A stretch of 64,000 nucleotides of DNA. Source: Pyrus communis. Taxonomy: Eukaryota; Streptophyta; Magnoliopsida; Rosales; Rosaceae. Positions within the stretch are counted from its first letter, which is position 1, and every line of letters begins with the position of its first letter. Positions 34,960 through 46,369 of the stretch are shown here, in pieces. The notes under the pieces are model-generated. The model did not search any database, was not told the DNA's origin, and saw only the letters and a program-made list of their open reading frames with translations. The position numbers were made by a program, and so were the translations under genes. The stretch covers positions 1,922,001-1,986,000 of the forward strand of contig NC_084815.1 in NCBI RefSeq assembly GCF_963583255.1. The letters are read 5' to 3'.

Positions 34960-36150
34960 ATGGGCTGCGCTTCATCGAAACTGTTCAAGAAAGAAGATAA
35001 CAATGGCGGCGGTGAATACGTCATCAACCACGTCGTCTCTCTCACTTCCAGCACTTACGGCGTTCTGAACCTCGAAAACGGCCAACAACCCATCAAAGAC
35101 GGCGTTGCGGGGAGCAAGAGGGCCGCGATGAAATCTTCGCCGCCCCGGGAAGATCCGGAGGTTATCAACGCCTGGGAACTCATGGAGGGGCTCGAAGAAG
35201 GAATACCCATCTCGAATCCGACGAAGAAGAGCCCGAAATCGGGTGCGCTACTTCGGGGGTTTGCAGATTTCGGTTCGAGGACTCCGTTCAAGTTGTTGAG
35301 TCAGATCGGGTCGCCGATGAAATCGAAGCGATTTGGAGGGAAGGAGAATAATAAAGAGAGAGTGGTGAATGTTAATGTGTTGGGTTATAGCCCGAAACAG
35401 GTTCTGAAACCGAACAATGGCGGCGAAAATTCGTGTAAGAAGATGTTGAATTGGAGCCCTGGAGTAAAAGGGTCGCCCGTTGCGGTGAAAAGGCAGAGCT
35501 TTGGCAGCGATTTGTCGCGACGGAGGAGTTTAAGTCCCCTGTTTGATCCGGAACTCGTTGCATCTTACGAGAAGGAAATGTCTGAGAAGGAAGAGCACAT
35601 CAAGAGGATGGTTCCACCGTCACCAAGGCCCCATAAATTGAGAAATTCTTCCAAGGATTCGGAGTCTATGCTGCAATTATTTGAGAAAAAATGCCCACCG
35701 GGCGGCGAGAATGCAGTTGTTGTGTACACCACTACACTGAGAGGAATTAGGAAGACTTTTGAGGATTGCAACAATTTGAGGTCCATCGTGGAGTCACACC
35801 TAGTTCATTTTCTCGAGCGTGATATATCGATGGATTCTGGTTTTAAGGAGGAGATAAGGAGGCTAATGGGGACCAAGGAGGTTAAAGTTCCACTTGTATT
35901 TGTAAAGGGGAGGCTGATTGGCGGCGCCGACGAGGTGGTGAAGTTGGAGGAGGAAGGTAAGCTTGGGATTCTGTTTGATGGGATTCCGAGGGCGGTCATC
36001 GGATGCCAAGGCTGTGCCGGAATGAGATTTGTGATGTGCATGGTTTGCAATGGAAGCTGCAAAGTTTTGGATAAGGTGCAAAAGAAGATGGTGAAATGCG
36101 GTGAGTGCAATGAGAACGGTTTGATTCACTGTCCACTTTGTTGCAGCTAA
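34960..36150 (+). CDS. Glutaredoxin-domain protein with C-terminal CxxC cluster, probably myristoylated
   Basis: A single exon of 396 aa. I start at 34960 because the protein then begins MGCASSKLFKK, an N-myristoylation plus palmitoylation signal typical of this plant family; the open frame continues 79 codons upstream but that part is leader-like. Residues 12-250 are Ser/Pro-rich and probably disordered, with INAWELMEGLEEG near 70 and SFGSDLSRRRSLSPLFDPE near 190, likely phosphorylation sites. The glutaredoxin fold (about 253-345) starts VVVYTTTLRGIRKTFEDC and includes VPLVFVKGRLIGGADEV. The usual CPYC/CxxC redox centre is absent, as in this family. The last 50 residues carry repeated CxxC pairs (CQGCAG, CMVCNGSC, CGECNENG, CPLCC), resembling a DnaJ-type zinc-binding region. 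It probably acts at the plasma membrane as an adaptor; the biochemical function is unknown. Relatives include At3g57070 and At5g39865. Confidence 0.92.
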   Translation: MGCASSKLFKKEDNNGGGEYVINHVVSLTSSTYGVLNLENGQQPIKDGVAGSKRAAMKSSPPREDPEVINAWELMEGLEEGIPISNPTKKSPKSGALLRGFADFGSRTPFKLLSQIGSPMKSKRFGGKENNKERVVNVNVLGYSPKQVLKPNNGGENSCKKMLNWSPGVKGSPVAVKRQSFGSDLSRRRSLSPLFDPELVASYEKEMSEKEEHIKRMVPPSPRPHKLRNSSKDSESMLQLFEKKCPPGGENAVVVYTTTLRGIRKTFEDCNNLRSIVESHLVHFLERDISMDSGFKEEIRRLMGTKEVKVPLVFVKGRLIGGADEVVKLEEEGKLGILFDGIPRAVIGCQGCAGMRFVMCMVCNGSCKVLDKVQKKMVKCGECNENGLIHCPLCCS

Positions 36151-36495
36151 CTATAATTCCACCGACAGATTTTGGTTTTTGGGTTTTCGGGCTTATGAAA
36201 TCTTTGGTATTCTGCCGGCAGAACGAAGATTTTTGTTTTGAGTAGTGGGATTCTAAAGTGTGTTTTAGGCCCCTTTTGCTGCTGGGTTTGTACTTACAGA
36301 TTTTTTTTTTAACTTAAAAGACTGATGTGATTTTTCACACGCTTGTTTTAGAAGTTGATATCCTGCTTTGTAAGTTTACTTCTTCTTTTGTTAATTTATG
36401 ATAAATTGCATGAATTTATGTATAGCTTCCAGTTTTGTAAGTTGAAATCCTGCAGTGTTGGATTTTTCGGGTTGAAATCCTGCGGTCTTGGAGTG

Positions 36496-36604
36496 ATGAA
36501 TTCAGTCGTCATGGAGTCCAATTCTCCTAAAAAATATATGAATTCGTTAATCCTTATTCCATAACAAGGTTTAGGAGAATTGGACTCTTGACATGATTGA
36601 ATCC
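36496..36604. repeat. Short inverted repeat (hairpin) downstream of the glutaredoxin-like gene
   Basis: An arm containing GAGTCCAATTCTCCTAAA (from about 36513) is mirrored by TTTAGGAGAATTGGACTC (from about 36570), and the pairing extends outward with mismatches (GATGAATTCAGTCGTCATG against CATGATTGAATCCATC). The loop is about 38 bp. It looks like a small MITE, or the fold of a hairpin RNA, within a few hundred bp of the upstream gene's stop. Confidence 0.6.
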
Positions 36605-36657
36605 ATCCTTCAAGTTATGCTGCCATAGACGAGAACCGAAATCTACTTGGATAGAAA

Positions 36658-37560
36658 TTAACCCTGTAACTTGCCTTTTTTCACACCACTAGAAAAATCC
36701 GACACCTCAGGCTCCTCTACTACATCAACATTCGGAGGAGAATCCACGGAAACTTTGAATATCTGTAGGTCCTTTCGTCTGCCTTTGAAGGTCACCGTTA
36801 GATAAAATGACAAATGTCCGCTCATAGCTCCAATGCCGATGAACAGGTAGTTAAGAAAGTATGGAGGAACAGGTACATGACTGCAAGGTATAGGCTTCCC
36901 AGTAAGTGCTTCGAGTTGGGGCCTAGAATGGTAATGGGAGCACAAAAAATGCATGCAGTTAGGTCGTCCAGGTCAAAATCGTACATTAAGCCGCGATTGA
37001 ATGCGTGATCAGGATTTCAAGTGCTCAATCCCATGTCATAGGGTGCTGATTCAGTTTTACCAGACCGAACGCGAATGGTATTTCCGTTGTTGTCCTTGGT
37101 GTTTGCTGCATAAGAATCGAAAATTGATAACTTGTTAGACAACCGCTAGACAAGTAGACCGCAAAAGTTTGATTTGTTAGGGAATTGGCCAATAACTTTA
37201 TCAAGGGAACGAACTTAAACTGTTTGTCATTAAGGCCGACATTATTTCTGCAGGACTCGAATGCACACGCCATTGAAGCTCCTGTTGAGCTTTGAGAACT
37301 GCTGCAACCCCCGCGACATGAGAAAATGCCATTGAAGCACCTGTTGAGCTTTTAGAACTGCTGCAACCCCCGCGACATGAGAACACGCCATTGAAGTACC
37401 CGAGTGCACATTGTACGAAAGGTGCATTGACCGCTTGATTTTTACTCGGTGACGATGCTGCTAAAATGTCAACTCCTGGTGCAGTGATGCCATGGCTGCA
37501 TAAAGAGAGCAAATCCTCAAACCAGACTAAAGAATTTCCAACAAAACTTGACAAAACAGT
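36658..37560 (-). pseudogene. Subtilisin-like protease (subtilase) fragment, decayed
   Basis: On the minus strand the order matches the C-terminal half of plant subtilases. ITAPGVDILAASSP comes first (near 37485), then GTSMACSHVAGVAAVLKAQQ around the catalytic serine (about 37390-37330). Next are NPDHAFNRGLMYDFD (near 37010, versus the family's NP..A.DPGLVYD) and LEALTGKPIPC (about 36910-36880). The reading frame changes several times, and the start, propeptide and Asp/His regions are missing. The catalytic-serine region is tandemly duplicated (58-bp units at about 37271-37328 and 37329-37387). It cannot encode an active protease. Confidence 0.8.
37271..37387. repeat. 58-bp tandem duplication inside the subtilase pseudogene
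   Basis: Two adjacent copies, each from CATTGAAGC to GACATGAGAA.A.GC, differ at a few bases. The unit encodes the conserved region around the catalytic serine, so the duplication shifts the frame (58 is not a multiple of 3). Confidence 0.8.
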
Positions 37561-38540
37561 GTGTCACACTATTACATATGAACCTAAGAAACGTGAAAAA
37601 TAATTAAATTGTGGACCTTATGATTAAATTCAGATCCATGAACTGCAAGTGACTCTTTACCACAACAGTGGTGGAAATGTGTTGAGCCCTTGCATGACGA
37701 CATGGGTTCAAATTTCGTCAGTGGTTAATCTAACAAAATCTATCATTTGACTCAAAAAAAAACAAAAAAAAAAAATTCAGATCCATGAACCGAAGAAGCT
37801 AAGTGGTAGATCCATTAGGCAGCGGTACTACGTGATAAAAAAAATGATTTTTGACTTTCATGAATTATGATTTTATAATGTGGAGTGAGAAAAATAAAAC
37901 AAGCGGCATTCAACGTTATTAATCACACGTCACTATCAGTCCAATGACGTAAACTAGAAGTGATTAATTATGTAACTTAATTAAAATTTTTGAAGTACGA
38001 TTTTCTCCTTTTCAAATCTTCTCGCTTTCATTCCCCTTCTCTTTCACTTTTCTCTTTGTCTTTCTCTCAATAAACAAAAGTTAACATAAGATATCGACAT
38101 AATTTAATCATGACCGTTCAAATAAAAGTTAAAAATTTAGGAAAAGAATCCTGCTCCCAAATTTTCACTTCCCATCGGTTATATTTCTGCATGAAAAACG
38201 GTTGTAGTCAGTTTGTTGTGCAGTAAACTAATTCTGACAGTCAACAGCACCCAGACAAAAATGAACCGCACACGCACGCAAACAGTAACACGGCATCCGG
38301 TTCCAGTGATTACACTGCAGTTTCATTCACCTACAAACCCCTCCAAGTTACCTCACGAGCTACAACCATTAGAAAACTGCCACATAATATATATTTTTTA
38401 AAATTTCATCTTTTCACCTGCTTATTCGCTGTATTCTCTGTAAAATTGTGGAGACGCATGCACTTGATTTGGTTTGACCGGCCAGCTCACACGTGTTGTT
38501 TTCTATGCAAGTAGTGACGGGAGTGATAATATAACACCTC
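37561..38540. other. Spacer and upstream region of the F-box gene
   Basis: No gene is visible. The final 100 bp lead into CT repeats (about 38548-38593) that form the leader of the F-box gene starting at 38617. Confidence 0.5.
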
Positions 38541-38616
38541 CGTCTCTCCTCCCTCAAACTCTCTCTCCTCTCTCTCTCCCTCTCTCTCTCTAAACAGCAG
38601 TGCAATTGGGTTCGCC

Positions 38617-41305
38617 ATGGCCGGAAGAAAGAGGAAGCTGAAATCGTAAGATTTGTTTTCTCAATTCTCTTTTACTCACTGAAAGCATTTCGTAATTTGC
38701 ATGTTTCATTTCATTGTTTTTTCACTCTGGATTTGGGAAATGGGTGTGAGGACTTTAGGAATTTGGATCAATTTAGGGGTTATGATTGAAAAGCAATTAT
38801 TTTTAAGTCAAGGATTAGGTTTAATTGTTGAGAATTGAAGTCAATTGTGAGAATTTTGATGGGGTTTTGGGGGAAGGGTTTTTGTGTGTGGCTAAAGTTT
38901 GTGAATTTAGGGTTTTGGAGAAATTTGGGTTTTATAGTAGAAAGTCAATAAGCTCTTTGGATAGGAATTGGTTTGAATTTGTTTAAAATTGGATTCAAGC
39001 GTCAAAATTGAAAATTTCGACCGGGTTGTTAAATGGGTTAAAAGTTATAACCCTAGCCATTGCTAGATCATAGCGTCTTTTAGGAATGTAGTACTATCAA
39101 GAAATAAAGGGTAGGCTTTAGTTGTGGAAAAATTTTAAATTGGATGAATTCGGAGCAATCTCATGGTTTTCGGTTTCATGTTGTGCTCATTTTAAATTTT
39201 TGATAACTTTGGGCATCCAAGGTAAGGGTTTTTAATGGTTCTTGTGTGATCGTAGTTTCCTTTCTATATGAGCTCATTATGTCTTAGGTTCATTAATTGC
39301 TTGTTTGCCTATCTTGCTTAAGCAAAAGTACCAGTACGATCTTGTACGTTACCCAAAAAGAATAGGGTAAAGAATATGATAGTTGATTAGTTACAACCAG
39401 GTTTATCTCTTGTTCAGTTGTGGTTATTGCGTGTTTAATTGTTGGATTTGCACGATCCGTACATACCTGGAAAAAAAAGTGATGGTTAGTTACAACCAGG
39501 TTGTTTCTCTTTGTTGGGTGTGGTGATTGTGTGTTTAATTGTTGAATTCACACGATCCATACGTTATCCGAAAACAATGTGATCGTTGATTAGTTACGAC
39601 CAGGTTTTTGTCTTGTATGATGTGGGGATTGTGTTTATTTGTCGGATTCGTATGTTACCAGTAAATGAATATGGTAGTTGATTGGTTACAACCAGGTTTT
39701 TCTCTTGTCGTTTGTGGGGATTTGTTTTATTTGTTGGATTCGTATGTTACCTGGAAATGAATATGATAGTTTTGACAAGAAACGATAGCGGTGGAAATGA
39801 ATATGATAGTTGATTAGTTACAATCACATTTTTCTCTTGTTGGTTGTGGGGGCCTGTACAACTATTGATTTCTTTTGTGTTTCTTGGTAGTAGTTTTAAC
39901 CATAATCATATGTTATTGAAACGGTCCGATTTTTAGTAAATCCGAAATTACTTATACTCTTTTGTTTTGGGGTGGGTGTGAATGTGGTGTGTGGCTGTTT
40001 TGACGAGTTAGGGGGAAGGGTTCTGTTTCGCATTTGGTTTGGCGGTTATATGCCAAAGAATTTGGATTAATAATAGAATGTTGATTTATTGCTAGCTGTG
40101 TCTTACTTTTATGGAAGTAATTATTTTTCCTTTAGCATTTCCTTATAGCGTCTTTAGCTCATATCTGTGTTTCGTATAACTTATATGAATTTATGATGTA
40201 TAGGTTAGCTGAAACAATTACAAATAGTAATAGAAAAGCAAGCAAGACAAAAAAGGAGAAACTGGACCTGCAAACTTGGTCTGACCTTCCTGCTGAACTT
40301 TTGGAACTCATTGTGTCTACTTTAACTCTGCGGGATAACATTCGTGTATCTGTTGTATGCAAGAGATGGCACTCAGCTGCCATATCTGTGCGGGTGGTCA
40401 ACCAATCACCACTGCTTATGTACTTTCCCAGATTTGGTGACCTATATGAATTCTATGATCCATCGCAGCGCAAAATCTACTCCTTGGAGTTACCTGAGCT
40501 GACTGGGTCTAGGATTTGCTACACTAAAGACGGTTGGCTACTGTTATACAGACCCAGATCTCACCGCGTGTTCTTCTTTAATCCCTTCACTCGCAAGATA
40601 ATAAAGGTACCAAGATTCGAGTTGACTTATCAGATAGTTGCATTCTCTTGTGCCCCAACTTCTGCCAGTTGCATACTCTTTACGGTGAAACACATCAGCC
40701 CTACAGTTGTTGCTATTAGCACTTGTCGTCCTGGGGAAAGAGAGTGGACTACTGTTAATTTCCAAAACCGGTTGCCCTTTGTGAGTAGCATTTGGAACAA
40801 GCTTGTTTTCTGCAACGGACTCTTTTATTGTCTGAGCCTCACCGGTTGGCTAGGAGTATTCAACCCTGAAGAACGCACTTGGAGTGTTCTTGCCGTTCCT
40901 CCACCCAAGTGCCCGGAGAACTTTTTTGCCAAAAATTGGTGGAAAGGTAAGTTTATGGCTGAGCATGAGGGAAACATATTAGTTATATATACATGTTCAA
41001 GTGAAAACCCGATTATATTTAAGCTGGATCAGACAAACATGGTTTGGGAAGAAATGATGACCCTCGACGGTCTGACACTGTTTGCGAGTTTCTTGTCATC
41101 TCATTCAAGAATTGACCTCCCTGGAATAATGAGGAACAGTGTCTACTTCTCAAAAGTTCGTTTCTACGGAAGATGTTGCATATCCTACTCTCTCGACTCT
41201 TGTAGATACCATCCTCGCAAGGAGTGTCATGACTGGGGAGAGCAAGATCCTTTTAAGAAGATTTGGATTGAAGCGCCTCAAGACTTCTCAACCTTAAATT
41301 GGTGA
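38617..41305 (+). CDS. F-box protein (F-box/kelch-repeat At1g57790-like, DUF295-type)
   Basis: Two exons: 38617-38645 (29 nt, MAGRKRKLK) and 40204-41305, joined across a 1558-nt GT..AG intron. They total 1131 nt, 376 aa. The junction restores serine 10. The N-terminus is Lys/Arg-rich and may be a nuclear signal. The F-box covers about residues 35-75 (WSDLPAELLELIVSTLTLRD, then VCKRWHSAA), the part that binds SKP1 in SCF ubiquitin ligases. The remainder is a beta-propeller-like substrate domain with DGWLLLYRPRSHRVFFFNPF and ends near IWIEAPQDFSTLNW. Tiny first exons like this are easily missed, and the ATG at 40193 inside the intron end is not the start. The gene is convergent with the LIF2-like gene; the stop codons are 684 bp apart. 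Confidence 0.88.
39380..39850. repeat. Intronic minisatellite, about 100-bp unit, five degenerate copies
   Basis: GTTGATTAGTTACAACCAGG or close variants begin at about 39382, 39484, 39584, 39677 and 39809, each followed by TTTCTCTTGT, a GTGGTGATTG-type phrase and GGATTCGTACG-type words. It lies in intron 1 of the F-box gene. Period lengths (102, 100, 93, 132) vary through indels. Confidence 0.75.
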
Positions 41306-41989
41306 AAGTTGTAGCGAGTAATTCGCGTCTGTGCGATCAATTGGATGTTGTGCTATAGATAGTTTATGTGTAACAAGTTGCTCAAGGGGTCAATTATACT
41401 CCTTTAAGAACTCATTCAAATCTGAACTGTTTCTTTCTTTCTGTGCAAGTTACATAAACATTTTCAGACAATATGTACAAATGCTTCATTTTCTAGGTTC
41501 TTAAACTTTAGCTTACCTCTTATGTTTGAAGACACCAAAGTCGAGTAGGGAAACTGAGTTGCACAAGGCTGAGTTCAGCAGGTGTGGCGCTCTTTTACTA
41601 CCCTGAAGTTTTGTTCGATGTGGTTTTCTTAAGGTAAGCATCTAATCCAACCGGAAATTCGACAAGATGAAGAGCTAGAATCTTAAAGCGAAAAGCAATC
41701 AAACAGAGGTTGTCTTTGAAACCGCAGTTCTTTTACGCGAAAGTGCAACGAAATTCAACAGCACAAATTTCATAGTTAACTAAACATAGTTTAAGCATAC
41801 TACACGGACATCGGTTCTAAGCAAGTCTTTCTTTAACATGAATCAACTACATTTGATTTTGTTTTACAACTTATAACGAATTGCACAACCCAAATGTGTA
41901 CATTCCTTCACACGCCGAAAGTTCTGATTGTCAATCCGATATGCTGTCTTCTTTTCCCATTCTGGAAACAAGAGGCAGATCTCACTAAT

Positions 41990-44956
41990 TTAATACGGGT
42001 TGTAGCGATGGCGGCCACGGCTGTTCTCACCGCTTCGCCTTCCACCACTTGAGCTGCCACCGCCACCGCTTCTTCCACCTCGGGACTGCGGTGGAGGCGT
42101 CTGTGGTTGTACTCCGGGCTGTTGCCTAGAAAAAGAAATGCAGAAGTTCAACTTCGGATGCAAAATATGAACTTGAAACAAACAGATTACATTTCATATG
42201 CAAGAGACACTGGATTGAAATGCAAGATCAACAGGCAAACAATACAAGACTGATTTGTACAAGCCCGCAAATCAACTATGAGACAGTACATGCGGCGAAC
42301 AAGTACCAAAAGAAACGATACTTACAGGACATATCCAATCCTTCCATCAGGCAAAAGCATAGGCATCATTGCCATGCCAGCAGGAGTTGGTCCCCTACCA
42401 TATATCAGTGGCTGCAAGAAATTGAGACCTATATCAGCAAACATATCCAGAGAAAGTTTGCTATAGACCAAGTATTGACATGGGAAGTATCGTAGAAATA
42501 GGAAGTATCGTAGTTAAATGAGCAATTTTTAACTTTTTGAAGTTTGTCTCATGGGAGAGAGACGTGTAGTTTCTGTTGTCAAAATTGTTACATAAACAAA
42601 GATACTTTAAACTTGTGACTAACTTTATTACAAGACAAATGCAATATCCCTGTATGTTCAATATGTCATCAAGTTAACACAGACAGCCCTATTTGTTTAT
42701 TTTAGGCCATGAGAACACTATAATTTAAATCTTACTTGTCCAAATCCCGGACCGCTGTATCCAGCACCTAAGCCACCACCGTATGGACTACCCCCTACCA
42801 TGCCATACCCCAGACGTGGTGGGTAGGTTGGAAGTAAAGCCGACTTCTGATGATTTGATGATCCAGAAGACTTCTGATCTGATTGTGGCTTTGCAAGAGA
42901 ACACTCCAAAACTTGACCTATGAAACAAAAGATTATGAATTAAGATTCTCTCCCGAAAATTTTGGTCTAACTATTGAGAATAGTAAAAGAGCATAAGAAA
43001 GTTACCATCAATTTCATATTTTTCAGTGTTCTTCAATGCCTTCATGGCACATGCCCTTTCTGCAAAGTGCACAAAACCAAATCTGCTCTTTTCCTGTCCC
43101 GCTTTGGCAGGCGGGAGAACCACTTTTGTTATCTTTCCATGATGTTCAAACAGATCCTTCAGCTGATCCTGAGTAATGTCTTTTGGTAAATTTTTTACAT
43201 ACACAGCCTTAACCTGTATCAATCAAAACAAAGATGTCATGACTTGAGCAACATCCACAAGTGCATGTAATAATACAAAGGGAAAAGAACTCTACACGTG
43301 TAATGTTGCACATAGAAGTAAGAGGTCTAGTGCGGTGGAGATCATGGAACGGAGTATTCAGATTAAAAAAGGCAAAAGGAAACCGAAAGGCGAGCATTAA
43401 CAATTCAAAATTGTTTTCAATTTCAAACTGTAAAGGAGAACATGTAAGAGTAATCTGAAGCCAATTAATCCCCATATACATCTAACTAAATATAATTTAT
43501 TCTTTTTCAAATAAAATTTAAAGGGGTCAACCCTAGGCATCCATGTATAAAGACTGAGCGAGCATAGATACATCCAAGAAGCAACCTCCCACAACCAGGA
43601 AAGATAATTAGGAACCGTGATAAAATGTTGTGGGAAGAAATATAAGAGAGCCAAAAACAGAACTATACAATAGCAGACTTGTGTGTGAAAAAAGGCAGCG
43701 ACAGCTAACCTGAGAAGCAGCAGAGGATTCTGCATTTTTAGGATCAGCCCAGCTCACAGTTGGAGCATTTGTGTCAAGCTTAAACTTTGGGGTGGACATC
43801 TTTTGTCTTGAGTATTCTGCACAGGCATGATTATAATACTCAATAAACGCGAATCCACGATTTCGGCTGGAATTCTGTGGGTCCTGTATAAAGAAGATTC
43901 AACGGAAAACTGAATTAGATCAAGAAACAAGGAAAATCATCAAGAAGACAGTTAGGATCTGGAAATGATAGGAAACCTTCAACAATTCCACAGAAATGAC
44001 TCCTGGTCCAATATCTGTTACAGCCTTCTTCATATCTTCCTCTCCCCAACTTCTTGGAACATTTCCAATGAACAACCTATGCTTTGCTTGAGATGTTGAA
44101 CATTTAATCCTTTTTCCCTAGAAAAGGAAGCCAGCAGAAAAGTTAGTGTTGCAAGAAACATAAACCTTAGTTCCACTTTCCATTATAGATAAGGAAACCA
44201 AGTACTTATCTCAAAAGGAAATGTGCGAAAGAAAGTGGATGCAGAAATTAGTAGCGCCACAAACCTGAGTTGATAATTTACAAAAGCAATGCTTGGGGAA
44301 AATAAGTGACCAAAAGTGAGTTCAGATTACCTTTAACTCCGAATTATTCAGTTCCTCAATGGCCTTAGAAGCCAATTCCTTGTTTCTGAAGGTTACAAAA
44401 GCATAACCTTTGGCCTCACCTGAATCTTTTCCCTTCATTATTCTAACCTGTGAACATATATAGATTTCTATGAGCCTAAATGTAAAAGATGCTGCAGAGC
44501 TTTACAATCAACATGTCTTACCTCAGTCACTTCCCCAATAGATTCACAAAATCCCCTCAAATCCTCTTCGGATGCATCATGAGGAATGCCACCAAGATAC
44601 ACCTCTGACCCATGTGGAGGACGTGCAAGAAGCTCAGCATGCTTCTTTTTCTCCTCCTCATCCTCTGCACCAGCAACTGTCATCTCTTCATCACCATCTG
44701 AGCTTTTCTGTCCATCAGATTTTGTAGCAGGTTGCTTATTTTCTTCCTCTTCCTCACCCTCCTCTTCTGGATCTTCTTCTTCCTCTTCCTCCTCTTCTTC
44801 CACCTCAACTTCCTCCTCCTCCTCCACTTCTTCATACTCAACCTCCTCTTCTATTGTTTCCTCAGGATCATTGTCTCCATCCAGGTCCACCCGCTCATCA
44901 GATTCTACATGCCTTTCAGATGCATCCCCAGAAATATTTGTCCTTGTTTTCGGCAT
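41990..44956 (-). CDS. LIF2: LIF2-like hnRNP Q/R protein with three RRM domains
   Basis: Eight coding exons read from high to low coordinates: 44956-44522, 44447-44331, 44117-43977, 43883-43710, 43213-43006, 42917-42736, 42411-42326, 42125-41990. They total 1479 nt, 492 aa, and all phases agree. The first about 110 residues are very acidic (Glu/Asp runs). RRM1 (about 115-190) has VYLGGIP and KGYAFVTF. RRM2 (about 196-275) has RLFIGNVP and RGFAFIEY. RRM3 (about 291-370) has AVYVKNLP and FGFVHF. The tail is Gly/Pro-rich with RGG-like GRRSGENSRGRHRYNPY. Length and order match Arabidopsis LIF2 (At4g00830), a nuclear RNA-binding partner of the Polycomb protein LHP1; the ortholog call is inference. 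A non-coding first exon with a donor at about 46057 lies upstream. Confidence 0.93.
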
Positions 44957-46110
44957 CTTATATATCTAGAATACCAAGCTTGCAAGGCAACTGTGAAGAA
45001 AGCACAGTAGCCAGAAGCATTCACAGAAGAAAGAATACAGATATGGAAAGGTGGAAACAACATGAGAGGCCAAACGAAGTTGCAGAGAAAGAATTTCGAA
45101 AGAATCTGTGCCATGAGGTATGGGTTCAAGGACTTGCAAAGTCAATGATTTTCAATTAAGGGGTCATTATATAGTAACAATAGTAATAGAGACAGGCAAC
45201 AGAAGAATTCTGCATGATTTATCAAGGGGATGATGATGCTCAGCAGGCGAAATAAACAATGAAGCAGTGAATTTCTCGAATATTTAGATATCGACATTCG
45301 ACAGTAAATGGATGGTGTAATTGTTTAAAAATCTATCTGGAGAGTTTCATGCCCAAAGAGACAAAAAATAAAAAGGAAAAAATATGAATAAGAAATCAAA
45401 CAACATATAGCAGAAATCATAGATATGACAACATATTGAACATCAGAGCTGAAACAGTATCGGGCTGACATGTTACAAAGAATTGAAAATTTTCTAGCAT
45501 TCGCTTTGATTAAAACCCGCATTTAGATATTAATAAAGCAAGATTACACTGAACTGAAGCTTGAGAAAAGGATGAAACCAAATCCCATCCCTTTTTTGAT
45601 TCTATACAAGCGATCTTAGGCGACTGGGGAATTCAACTCGGGACCTCAGGCTCAAGGGCGAAAGCCTATTAACCGACTGAGCTACAAAGCCCCTTGCTCA
45701 ATCCCAACCAATTAAAATCCAACTAAATGCCTCAAATTCTATAACTTTTAAACAATAACAACCACCCCAAAAGTGACCCCAATTTCCCCAAACCTAGCCA
45801 ACCAACCAAACATTTGATTCGTTTCGATTCCAACCCTTTCTCGGAAATTTTTTTACTTTCGGATTCCCCCTTTACATTTCTACACAAAATAACACTACCC
45901 AAGTGAACAAAAACCATTAATTTGCATTTCAGAGATCCATATTATGAAACTAGAACAGAAAATTGAATATTTCAACGAAAATAATCCCCAAAAATATATA
46001 AAAATTGGAGAAAAAATCCAATGAAAAACAATGTAAAATTGGAAAGAGAGCAAGTACCTGACTGTGGGACCAATTTGTTCAATCTCGGAAACCCTAATTC
46101 GGTGCTCTGA
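44957..46110 (-). other. 5'UTR intron and non-coding first exon of the LIF2-like gene
   Basis: On the minus strand the exon upstream of about 46058 ends CCCACAGTCAG followed by GTACTTG, a good donor. An acceptor (CTTCACAG or TTCTAG) lies just before the ATG at 44956. The roughly 1.1-kb intron holds a tRNA-like segment. The whole 5' stretch is duplicated at 50343-51830. Confidence 0.6.
45619..45693 (-). repeat. tRNA-like segment (SINE head or tRNA pseudogene)
   Basis: On the minus strand it reads GGGGCTTTGTAGCTCAGTCG with an A-box-like TAGCTCAGTCGG, then GGTCCCGAGTTGAATTCCC, close to a B-box. The two ends cannot pair as an acceptor stem (GGGGCTT against CAGTCGCC), and the anticodon arm does not fold as a 7-nt loop. 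A functional tRNA is therefore excluded. A duplicate is at 51184-51257. Confidence 0.5.
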
Positions 46111-46315
46111 GCTTTTTTTACTTTAGCTCGAACCCAACGAACGAAAACGATAAGGGAATAGCTTTTGAGATTTGAGTGTCGTCTTGCGAACTTCCGACGT
46201 AGATATTCAAAAGTTATTGGACTATGTGATCTTTTGATATTGGGCCGCACTTTTGGGTTTCGGCCCGTAAATTTTGTGACATGGCCAACTTATGGGCTTC
46301 CAGCCCATTATTTCA
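46089..46315 (-). promoter_or_regulatory. Putative LIF2-like promoter with telo-box and GGCCCA-type motifs
   Basis: The telo-box AAACCCTAA lies at 46089-46097. Upstream (higher coordinates) there is a cluster of site-II-like elements: TTGGGCC near 46239, CGGCCC near 46261, TGGGCTT near 46292 and AGCCCAT near 46302. In plants this pairing is typical of genes for translation, replication and RNA metabolism in dividing cells. No TATA box is evident. Confidence 0.5.
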
Positions 46316-46369
46316 CACCGGAGCCTTCTCACTTCTCCCTTGTAAAAACAAATCATTACATTTAGATGA

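Noticed and set aside
44586..44969. Plus-strand Ser-rich frame at the LIF2-like start
   Set aside because: It is the complement of the Glu/Asp-rich coding run (GAG/GAA read backwards as CTC/TTC).
45619..45693. Functional tRNA gene
   Set aside because: The acceptor ends do not pair and the anticodon arm has no 7-nt loop.
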